Origin: Syntrophopropionicum propionicicum_A
Lineage (GTDB): Bacteria; Bacillota; Desulfotomaculia; Desulfotomaculales; Pelotomaculaceae
Length of the DNA: 64,000 nt
Reading direction: 5' to 3'
Assembly: GCF_048984525.1 (NCBI RefSeq)
Contig: NZ_JBMGJC010000005.1
Location: 186,001-250,000 of the forward strand
Position numbers and translations under genes: made by a program. The notes beneath the pieces are model-generated. The model searched no databases and was not told the DNA's origin. It saw only the letters and a program-made list of their open reading frames with translations. Position 1 is the stretch's first letter; every line of letters begins with the position of its first letter. Shown piece by piece: positions 7,785 to 14,570 of this stretch.

Positions 7785-8018
7785 TAATTTCACAGGATTC
7801 ACAGGATTATAACGATTTACAGGATTTTTTAAACCCTATTTAATAAACCTAACCTATAATTACTTTCTTAATCAACAGAACAACACTAATTCTATAATCT
7901 TTTATGTGAAAATGTACGAATCGCAACTACGAATTTCCATTCATGTCTTTTGATGGGTAGATCATTAGTGATTAATCCTGTTAATCCTATTTTAATCTTG
8001 TTAATCCTGTAGAAATTC
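7785..8018. repeat. Dispersed intra-operon palindromic element, copy A
   Basis: The left arm contains repeated ACAGGATT units (7790-7827) and the right arm repeated TTAATCCTGTTAATC units (7971-8013), so the ends are imperfect inverted repeats of each other around about 140 bases without coding capacity. Copies B (12372-12528) and C (37690-37826) have the same architecture. In all three the right arm touches the stop codon of the gene upstream in transcription order. It accounts for the gap between the large and small aconitase-like subunit genes. Confidence 0.75.
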
Positions 8019-8019
8019 T

Positions 8020-9273
8020 TTAAAGAAACTCCCGCGGGTCGGTAATTTTCCCGGTTAGCGCGCTGGCCGCCACTGTGGCCGGTGAAGCCAGGTATATCTC
8101 CGCGTTGGAGTTGCCCATGCGCCCTTTAAAATTCCGGTTGGCGGTGGAGATCACAGTTTCATTGTCAGAAGGCACGCCGTTGTGCGTCCCCACGCAGGGG
8201 CCGCAGCCGGGCGTGACCAGGGCCGCTCCCGCTTCCACCAGCGACTGGATAATCCCTTCCCCCATGGCGTCTAAAAAGACCCGGCGGGAAGATGGCGCCA
8301 CGATCAGCCTGACCTCGCGGTGTACTTTCCGTCCTCTGAGGATGCCGGCGGCGATACGCAGGTCTTCCAGCCGCCCGTTGGTGCAGGTCCCTATCACCGC
8401 CTGCTGGACAGGCTTTCCAGCCTCCCGGCTCACCGGCGCGACGTTGTCCACCCGGTGGGGCCTGGCCAGCTGAGGCTCAAGTTTCGAAACATCATACTCC
8501 AGCACCCGGGCGTAAACAGCGTCATGGTCAGCGGCCACAGGCCGGAATTCCCGTTTGGTAAACCGCCGCAGCCAGGCGAATGTCTTTTCGTCCGCTTCCA
8601 TCAGCCCGGCTTTGGCCCCCATCTCTATAGCCATGTTGGAAATGGTGAAGCGGGCCTCCTGGGACATTGAGGAGATGGCGTCCCCTACATATTCAGTCGA
8701 CATGTAAGTAGCCCCGTCTGCAGTTACATCTCCAATCAGATAAAGGACAAGGTCTTTTGAATAAACACCGGGCGGCAGTATTCCGCTGCAGACAAATTTT
8801 ATTGTTTCCGGCACCTTAAACCACATCCGTCCGGAAATCATACCGCCGGCCAGGTCGGTCGAGCCGACCCCGGTGGAAAAAGCATTCAGGGCGCCGTAGG
8901 TACAGGTATGCGAGTCGGCGCCTATAACCAGGCACCCGGGGCCCACCTCCCCGCTCTCAGGCAGGACCTGGTGGCACACTCCCTCGCCTATGTCATAGAG
9001 GCGAAAATTCCTGGCCCCGGCAAACTCCCTCATCAGCTTGTGCAGGGCGGATACTCCCTCGTTTGGGCTGGGCGCGCTGTGGTCAATCACAAAGGCAACA
9101 CGCTCCCTGTCAAAGACCTCCGCGCCTCCCATGTCGTTAAAAGCCCTGATAGCCAGGGGGGCGGTGCCGTCCTGCCCCATGACGTAGTCAACACCGGCCA
9201 CTACGATGTCATTGGCATACGCCTCCTGCCCGCTCTTTGCAGACAGGATCTTTTCTATAATCGTCCGGCCCAA
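8020..9273 (-). CDS. Aconitase/isopropylmalate dehydratase-type large subunit
   Basis: The 417-residue iron-sulfur subunit belongs to the LeuC/HacA family. Cys ligands of the 4Fe-4S cluster are visible in GTCTNGR and in TPGCGPCVGTHNG, and GADSHTCTYGALNAFSTGVG is the family signature. The TTG at 9273 (LGRTIIEKIL) is preferred over the upstream TTG at 9291: AGAGGG lies 6 bases before it, it starts one base after the synthase stop codon, and LeuC proteins typically begin with xGxTIxEKIL. With the small subunit it should isomerise a tricarboxylic or malate-type acid. The operon partner icd argues for citrate to isocitrate; isopropylmalate or homocitrate remain possible. Confidence 0.88.
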   Translation of the reverse strand: MGRTIIEKILSAKSGQEAYANDIVVAGVDYVMGQDGTAPLAIRAFNDMGGAEVFDRERVAFVIDHSAPSPNEGVSALHKLMREFAGARNFRLYDIGEGVCHQVLPESGEVGPGCLVIGADSHTCTYGALNAFSTGVGSTDLAGGMISGRMWFKVPETIKFVCSGILPPGVYSKDLVLYLIGDVTADGATYMSTEYVGDAISSMSQEARFTISNMAIEMGAKAGLMEADEKTFAWLRRFTKREFRPVAADHDAVYARVLEYDVSKLEPQLARPHRVDNVAPVSREAGKPVQQAVIGTCTNGRLEDLRIAAGILRGRKVHREVRLIVAPSSRRVFLDAMGEGIIQSLVEAGAALVTPGCGPCVGTHNGVPSDNETVISTANRNFKGRMGNSNAEIYLASPATVAASALTGKITDPREFL

Positions 9274-9274
9274 T

Positions 9275-10405
9275 TTAATCCCTCTTTCCAAAAAAGTCTT
9301 CGTAGATATACATTAGCTCTTTATCGAAAAGCGGCCTTTTTATGGAAACCGTGTATGAACGGACTTTAGGCAGCATCTCGCTGGCCTGGTGCTCGGTCAG
9401 AAATATGCCAAACTCGGCGAATTTATTTTTCAAGGCCGATGTGCCGGAGTGCTTGCCGATGACGATCTGGCGCAAAAGGCCCACTTCTTCAGGATGAAAG
9501 GCTTCGTAGGTCTTTGGGTCCTTTTGCACGCCGTCAGCGTGAATGCCCGATTCATGAGCAAACATGTTCTTGCCCACGATTGCCTTCCACTTTGGCAGTT
9601 CCCTGCCCGAAGCCCTGGAGACGTACTCCGCCAGTTCCAAAAACATTTCAGTCTTAAAATAAAGGTCTAAATTGTGGAGATGCTTTAAAGCCATGACGAC
9701 CTCTTCCAGGGCGGCGTTGCCCGCCCGCTCGCCGAGTCCCAAGACTGTAACCCCGATGTACTTTGCCCCCGCCCTGACTCCGGCCAGGGCGTTGGCCGTG
9801 GCCATGCCAAAGTCGTTATGGGTATGCATCTCGATATCAATATCCACCGCCTGCCTGATCTCTTTTATCCGTTCATAAATCGTGAACGGTTCCATAATGC
9901 CGACGGTGTCACAGTAGCGCAGGCGGTTCGCCCCCGCTTCCTTCGCGGCTTTGGCAAACTCGATCAGAAAATCCTTATCCGAGCGGGAGGCGTCTTCAGC
10001 ATTAACTGAGATCTCCATCCCCTCCTTTTTAGCAAAGAGGGTAGCCTGAGTCATCTGTTCCAGGACCCTTTCCCGGGTCGTGTTCAACTTGTGCTTAATG
10101 TGGATGTCGGAAGTGGAAATTGAAATGGCAACCGCGTCGACACCGCAGTCTATGGAAGCTTCAATATCTTTAATCACGGGGCGGTTCCAGCCCATTATGC
10201 TCGCCTTCAAACCGGTCCGGCAGATGGCCCTGATCGCCTCTTTCTCGTCTCCGCCCATAACCGGCACGCCCGCCTCGATTTGCTGCACTCCCAATTCATC
10301 TAAAAGCCTGGCAATCCGGACCTTTTCCCTGTTGGCAAATACCACCCCCGCCGTTTGTTCCCCGTCCCTCAGCGTAGTGTCCACTATGATAATGTCTTTG
10401 TTCAT
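9275..10405 (-). CDS. NifV-like homocitrate synthase / candidate Re-citrate synthase
   Basis: The 376-residue protein is a DRE-TIM metallolyase: DTTLRDGEQTAGVVF at the N-terminus, the metal-binding HTHNDFGMA, and GLGERAGNAALEEV. It lacks the C-terminal leucine regulatory domain of LeuA, as NifV does. NifV-type enzymes condense acetyl-CoA with 2-oxoglutarate. Some close relatives in anaerobes lacking Si-citrate synthase, such as Clostridium kluyveri and Dehalococcoides, are Re-citrate synthases using oxaloacetate. No nif gene is in the window, and the operon continues with aconitase-like subunits and NADP-IDH, which together would make 2-oxoglutarate. ATG start with GAGGAG upstream. The citrate synthase role is an inference from context. 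Confidence 0.85.
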   Translation of the reverse strand: MNKDIIIVDTTLRDGEQTAGVVFANREKVRIARLLDELGVQQIEAGVPVMGGDEKEAIRAICRTGLKASIMGWNRPVIKDIEASIDCGVDAVAISISTSDIHIKHKLNTTRERVLEQMTQATLFAKKEGMEISVNAEDASRSDKDFLIEFAKAAKEAGANRLRYCDTVGIMEPFTIYERIKEIRQAVDIDIEMHTHNDFGMATANALAGVRAGAKYIGVTVLGLGERAGNAALEEVVMALKHLHNLDLYFKTEMFLELAEYVSRASGRELPKWKAIVGKNMFAHESGIHADGVQKDPKTYEAFHPEEVGLLRQIVIGKHSGTSALKNKFAEFGIFLTEHQASEMLPKVRSYTVSIKRPLFDKELMYIYEDFFGKRD

Positions 10406-10481
10406 TATTAATCAACTCCTCAACTGATTAATGATTATGCGCGTTATGATAAAGTAGTCGAGGCAGCCTTTGGTATTAATT

Positions 10482-10509
10482 AAAATACTATCATAAATCC
10501 TTTTGACAA
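10482..10509 (-). promoter_or_regulatory. Candidate promoter of the NifV-like/aconitase/icd operon
   Basis: On the minus strand, TTGTCA (10509-10504) and TATTTT (10487-10482) are separated by 16 bases and lie about 75 bases before the start codon. Upstream lies a hairpin that isolates this region from the gatB-side transcript. Moderate match only. Confidence 0.4.
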
Positions 10510-10549
10510 AAAAGTTTAAATTTTTAGATTATTTTTGATCGAAATAATA

Positions 10550-10600
10550 AATAACCCGTAAGATCAACATTTTTAAACGCTGTCTTGCGGGTTATTTTTT
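10550..10600. terminator. Bidirectional hairpin terminator
   Basis: The arms AATAACCCGTAAGA (10550-10563) and TCTTGCGGGTTATT (10583-10596) form a 14-bp stem with one G-T pair. It is followed by a T-run on the plus strand and by TTATTTATTATTTC beyond the arm on the minus strand. On the minus strand it stands behind the 57-residue membrane protein gene and would end the gatCAB-side transcript. Confidence 0.75.
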
Positions 10601-10640
10601 ATTGCTTAGTGCTGGCCGGGGTAACTATCCCTCCGCCTGC

Positions 10641-10814
10641 CTATTTTTTTGTGCTCATATTTTTTTTAGGATTATTTTGTTTTTCTGTTTCACTATCATC
10701 TTTTCTTCCTTGCCTGAGAGACTCAAATTCTTGCTTGAAAAAGACCATCCACATAATAGCCAGGGCGACAGCAAAGCTGAAATAAATCTCCCAGTTATTT
10801 ATTAACCAGTCCAT
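10641..10814 (-). CDS. 57-residue single-span membrane protein, unknown function
   Basis: A short ORF read directly from the minus strand: ATG at 10814, TAG at 10641-10643. The product begins MDWLINNWEIYFSFAVALAI, continues as one hydrophobic helix (about residues 10-26, ending MWMVFF), then has a charged, Lys/Glu/Asp/Asn-rich cytoplasmic tail of about 30 residues ending in MSTKK. GGAGG lies 14 bases and GGGAAAGG closer upstream of the ATG, and a terminator follows within 50 bases, which together support a real gene. It lies 92 bases behind gatB. The architecture resembles small single-pass regulators or assembly factors, but I do not recognise the family. Confidence 0.65.
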   Translation of the reverse strand: MDWLINNWEIYFSFAVALAIMWMVFFKQEFESLRQGRKDDSETEKQNNPKKNMSTKK

Positions 10815-10906
10815 GTCCTTTCCCGCCTCCGATCAATTTGATTATGTGCTGGACGTTTTTCCCTCTTTTACACCAGGATGCTTCGGGCACTATGGAGTTG
10901 CTTTAC

Positions 10907-12343
10907 TTAAAGCTTCTCTTTTAACAGCTTGTTTACCATTTCAGGGTTCGCCTTGCCTTTCGTGGCCTTCATCACCTGGCCGACCAAAAATCCCAGGGCG
11001 CGCTCCTTGCCGGCTTTAAAGTCCTCCACCGGCCCGGGGTTCCTGGCCAGCACTTCATCCACTATGGCGACAATTGCGCTTTTATCGCTGATTTGGACCA
11101 GGCCTTTTTCTTTTACGATGGTTTCGGGGTCTTTGCCGCCGGCAAACATCTCTTCAAAGACTGTTTTGGCGATTTTTCCGCTGATCGTGCCCTTGTCGAT
11201 CAGGCCCAGCAGGGAGGCCAGGTTTCCCGGCGTGATTTTGCATTCGGTTATTTCTATACCGTTCAGGTTAAGCAACCTGGTGAGATCTCCCATAATCCAG
11301 TTGCTGACCGCTTTAGGGTTCGGGCAGGCCTTTACACAGTCCTCAAAATAGTCGGCCAGATCCTTGGTGTTGGTGAGGATCGCGGCGTCATAATCCGGCA
11401 GGCCGTACTCTTTAATATAACGTTCCCTGCGCTGGTCAGGCAGTTCCGGCAGGGAAGCGCGGATATCTTCCACCCACTGCCTGTCAATCAGCATCGGGAC
11501 CAGGTCGGGGTCGGGCAGGTAACGGTAGTCGTGGGCGTACTCCTTGCTGCGCATCGACAGGGTCTCACCTTTTCCCTCATCCCAGGTGCGGGTTTCCTGG
11601 ATGATCTTCCCGCCGGCGTCAAGTGTCTTGATCTGACGTTCTACTTCATAGGCCAGTGACCTCTGGAGGGATTTAAAAGAGTTGAGGTTTTTTATTTCAG
11701 CTTTAGTGCCAAAGCTGTCCGTCCCTACCGGCCTGACCGATATGTTGGCGTCGCAGCGCAGGCTGCCCTCTTCCATTTTGCAGTCGGAGACACCGGTGTA
11801 CAGAATAACGGCCCTGAGTTTTTCCATGTACTGGCGGGCCTCTTCCGGCGAGCGCAGGTCCGGTTCGGAGACGATTTCGATCAAGGGCACGCCGGCCCGG
11901 TTGTAATCCACCAGGGAGAACGGTGTTGTGGTGATGGTCCCCTGGTGCACCAGCTTGCCGGTATCCTCCTCCATATGAAGGCGGGTGATGCCGATTTTCT
12001 TCGGCCCGTTTTCTGTATCAATTTCCAGGTGGCCGTGCTCGGCGATCGGCAGGTCATACTGTGAGATCTGGTAGTTCTTTGGCATATCGGGATAATAGTA
12101 ATTCTTCCGGTCAAATTTCGAAAACTCCGCTACTTCACAGTTAAGCGCCAGGGCCGCTCTTATGGCGTACTCCACTACCTTCTTGTTGACCACGGGCAAG
12201 ACGCCGGGCAGGCCGAGGCAGACCGGACAGACATGGGTATTCGGGTCGCCTCCGAACTCGGTGGTGGAATCACAGAATATTTTGGACCTGGTTTTAAGCT
12301 CTATATGTACTTCCAGGCCTATTACAGTTTCATACTGGGGCAA
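10907..12343 (-). CDS. gatB: Aspartyl/glutamyl-tRNA(Asn/Gln) amidotransferase subunit B
   Basis: The 478-residue protein is the tRNA-binding and kinase subunit of GatCAB, which converts Glu-tRNA(Gln) or Asp-tRNA(Asn) to the amidated form. Signature stretches are YETVIGLEVHIEL at the N-terminus, CPVCLGLPGVLPVVN, and KNYYYPDMPKNYQISQYD. The C-terminal YqeY-like tail ends GKANPEMVNKLLKEKL. The start is the TTG at 12343, since a full GGAGGT lies 7 bases upstream; the longer frame would start upstream of that site. It is the third gene of gatC-gatA-gatB, separated from gatA by a palindromic repeat. Confidence 0.95.
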   Translation of the reverse strand: MPQYETVIGLEVHIELKTRSKIFCDSTTEFGGDPNTHVCPVCLGLPGVLPVVNKKVVEYAIRAALALNCEVAEFSKFDRKNYYYPDMPKNYQISQYDLPIAEHGHLEIDTENGPKKIGITRLHMEEDTGKLVHQGTITTTPFSLVDYNRAGVPLIEIVSEPDLRSPEEARQYMEKLRAVILYTGVSDCKMEEGSLRCDANISVRPVGTDSFGTKAEIKNLNSFKSLQRSLAYEVERQIKTLDAGGKIIQETRTWDEGKGETLSMRSKEYAHDYRYLPDPDLVPMLIDRQWVEDIRASLPELPDQRRERYIKEYGLPDYDAAILTNTKDLADYFEDCVKACPNPKAVSNWIMGDLTRLLNLNGIEITECKITPGNLASLLGLIDKGTISGKIAKTVFEEMFAGGKDPETIVKEKGLVQISDKSAIVAIVDEVLARNPGPVEDFKAGKERALGFLVGQVMKATKGKANPEMVNKLLKEKL

Positions 12344-12371
12344 AACTTTTACCTCCTCTAGTTTAAAAAAC

Positions 12372-12528
12372 AATATCACATGATTTACAAGATTTTAAAG
12401 ATTTACAGGATTTGTTTATAAAAATTATATTAATAATATATTCATGTGATTAAATGCTTTAACTCAAACTAAACTAGTTTTATTTAATCTTGTTAATCTT
12501 ATTAATCCAGTTAATCCTGTGAATACAA
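12372..12528. repeat. Dispersed intra-operon palindromic element, copy B
   Basis: Left arm with ATGATTTACAAGATTT and GATTTACAGGATTTG units (12379-12414), right arm with TTAATC(T/C)TGTTAATC units (12484-12521) ending 6-10 bases before the gatA stop codon. The middle is AT-rich and non-coding. Same design and same position relative to the genes as copies A and C. Confidence 0.75.
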
Positions 12529-12533
12529 TTTTT

Positions 12534-13991
12534 TTACAACTCCGGAAACTGTTTGTGATAATCAGTATTCTGCTCGAAGGAGTACGCCGGCCGGAGCAGT
12601 GTTCCCTCGTCGAAGTGTTTGCCCATCAGCTGCAGGCCAACCGGCATCCCCCCGGCAAAACCGCAGGGTATGGATATCCCCGGTATGCCGGCCAGGTTTA
12701 CCGAAATCGTACATATATCAGACAGGTACATCTGGAGCGGGTCATCCGTTTTCTCGCCGATGTGGAATGCTGTGGTGGGTGAAACGGGTGACAGAAGCAG
12801 GTCGTATTTTTCAAAAGCGCGGTCAAAATCCTCCTTGATCAGGGTGCGCACCTTGAGCGCCTTCAGGTAGTAAGCATCGTAATACCCCGCTGATAGCGCG
12901 TAAGTCCCCAGCATGATCCGCCTTTTGACTTCATTGCCAAATCCCAGGCTGCGGGTATTCATAAACATGTCTATGACATCCTCCGCTTCTTTCGCGCGTA
13001 TGCCGTAACGCACCCCGTCGTAGCGGGCCAGGTTAGAACTGGCCTCGGCCGGTGCGATCAGGTAGTATGTGGGCAGGGCGTACTCGGTATGGGGCAGGCT
13101 GGTATATTCCACCACGGCGCCGAGAGACTCCATTTTTTCCATCGCTTTTAATATGACGCTCTGCACTTCCGGGTCTATTCCTTCCGCCATGTATTCCTCG
13201 GGCACACCCATTTTCAAGCCTCGCACATTGTCCTTTAAAAAACCGCTGTAGTCCGCCACCGGGTATTTGGCCGAGGTGGAGTCCAGCGGGTCGTGGCCGC
13301 ATATAGCGTTCAGCATTAAGGCACAGTCGGTAACATCCCTGGCAAAAGGTCCGATCTGGTCGAGGGAAGAAGCGTAAGCGATCAGGCCGTAACGTGAAAC
13401 AGCGCCGTAAGTCGGCTTCATGCCGACAACACCGCAAAAAGAGGCCGGCAGCCTGATCGAGCCCCCTGTATCCGACCCGAGGGAGCATACGGCCTCGCCT
13501 GCGGCAACCGCGGCCGCGGAACCCCCGCTGGAGCCGCCGGGCACCCTGCCGGTATCCCAGGGGTTTTTGGTTGTAAAGAAGCCTGAGTTTTCCGTGGAAG
13601 AACCCATCGCAAATTCGTCCAGGTTTGTTTTGCCGACTAAAGCGGCGCCGGCAGCGTCCAGTTTTTTCACCACGGTGGCGCTGTACGGCGGAATGAAATT
13701 AGACAGGATTTTCGAACCGGCTGTAGTCTTAACGCCGTAAGTGCACATGTTGTCTTTTATTGCCACGGGGATACCGGAAAGGGGAGAAATTTTTTCACCA
13801 TTTTTGATCTGCTGGTCAACAGCGCGGGCCTGGTCAAGGGCGTTTTCCCTTGTCCTGGTAATATAAGCCCCAATCTTATCCTCAACTGATTCGACCCTGT
13901 CTAAAACAGCCTTGTTTAATTCCTCCGCTGAAATTTCTTTTTTTATTAAAAGATCATGGAGTTCGTGCGCAGTGCGCAGAAATAGCCGCAA
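12534..13991 (-). CDS. gatA: Aspartyl/glutamyl-tRNA(Asn/Gln) amidotransferase subunit A
   Basis: The 485-residue amidase subunit hydrolyses glutamine and delivers ammonia to GatB. The amidase signature region is clear: GSSGGSAAAVAAGEAVCSLGSD-type Gly/Ser loop (about residues 150-172) with the Ser-cisSer-Lys triad, the Lys in VAIKDNM, and SIRLPASFCGVVGMKPTYG after it. The start is TTG with GGGAGG 8 bases upstream. Length is normal for the family. It lies between gatC (57 bases upstream) and gatB. Confidence 0.95.
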   Translation of the reverse strand: MRLFLRTAHELHDLLIKKEISAEELNKAVLDRVESVEDKIGAYITRTRENALDQARAVDQQIKNGEKISPLSGIPVAIKDNMCTYGVKTTAGSKILSNFIPPYSATVVKKLDAAGAALVGKTNLDEFAMGSSTENSGFFTTKNPWDTGRVPGGSSGGSAAAVAAGEAVCSLGSDTGGSIRLPASFCGVVGMKPTYGAVSRYGLIAYASSLDQIGPFARDVTDCALMLNAICGHDPLDSTSAKYPVADYSGFLKDNVRGLKMGVPEEYMAEGIDPEVQSVILKAMEKMESLGAVVEYTSLPHTEYALPTYYLIAPAEASSNLARYDGVRYGIRAKEAEDVIDMFMNTRSLGFGNEVKRRIMLGTYALSAGYYDAYYLKALKVRTLIKEDFDRAFEKYDLLLSPVSPTTAFHIGEKTDDPLQMYLSDICTISVNLAGIPGISIPCGFAGGMPVGLQLMGKHFDEGTLLRPAYSFEQNTDYHKQFPEL

Positions 13992-14048
13992 TTAATTCGC
14001 CTCCCAAAGGTCATAGGTTGTCCAACCCGGGTCTATATTTATCATCTC

Positions 14049-14330
14049 TTAAACAATTTTCGGCACTTTGAAAAAGTTTTCGTCCCGGTCAGGACAGTTG
14101 GCAAGCGCCTCTTCACGGGAAATATGCTGGCCCACCCAGTCCTCGCGAAAGACATTTTTCAGGGGCAGCACATGGGCTGTCGGCTGCACATTTTCCGTAT
14201 CCAGGCGCTCCAAAAATTGAAAATGTTCCAATATGTCATTCAGCTGCTTTGTGTACAAATCTTTCTCCTGCTCGGTCAATTTCAGCCTTCCCAGCAATGC
14301 AACGTGTTCAACATCTTTTTTTGTGATCAA
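14049..14330 (-). CDS. gatC: Aspartyl/glutamyl-tRNA(Asn/Gln) amidotransferase subunit C
   Basis: The 93-residue small subunit stabilises GatA. It begins LITKKDVEHVALLGRLKLTE, the standard GatC N-terminus, and ends with RDENFFKVPKIV. The TTG at 14330 is chosen because AGGAGAAGG stands just upstream and the resulting length is that of normal GatC; the frame stays open for 26 more codons without a family match. It is the first gene of the gatCAB operon. Confidence 0.93.
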   Translation of the reverse strand: MITKKDVEHVALLGRLKLTEQEKDLYTKQLNDILEHFQFLERLDTENVQPTAHVLPLKNVFREDWVGQHISREEALANCPDRDENFFKVPKIV

Positions 14331-14408
14331 GTTCTCACCTTCTCCTATTTCAGCTAAAAAACAAGCGTTTTCTAATAAAATTAAGGTTGCAGTGGTAAAT
14401 ATCTTCAA

Positions 14409-14570
14409 TATTATATCATAACGCAGTTGTGTTTCAAATACGCGGGTATTTAGGATAAACCAAGGGAACGAGAGAAATGAGACGGGGGACCTGGGAGCCG
14501 CAGATACGTCTTCAGTAAGTAAACTTAAATGGGGACGCGCCCTTTGAGATGTGAGAAATATGGGTTAACT
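14409..14570. other. Intergenic repeat debris
   Basis: No gene. The stretch holds a heptamer-family piece in opposite orientation (GAGAGAAATGAGACG, 14469-14483), a GGGGACG element fragment (14531-14537), and TTTGAGATGTGAGAAA (14543-14558). These are pieces of the same repeat families seen at 19.4, 20.4, 24.5 and 29.0 kb. Confidence 0.5.

Noticed and set aside
9275..10405. Annotation as 2-isopropylmalate synthase (LeuA)
   Set aside because: Too short (376 residues) and lacks the C-terminal leucine-binding regulatory domain; no other leucine gene such as leuB is nearby.
10585..10805. Two hydrophobic plus-strand frames of 66-67 codons near gatB
   Set aside because: They are the antisense of the 57-residue minus-strand membrane protein, which has the ribosome binding site and terminator; the hydrophobicity is a shadow.
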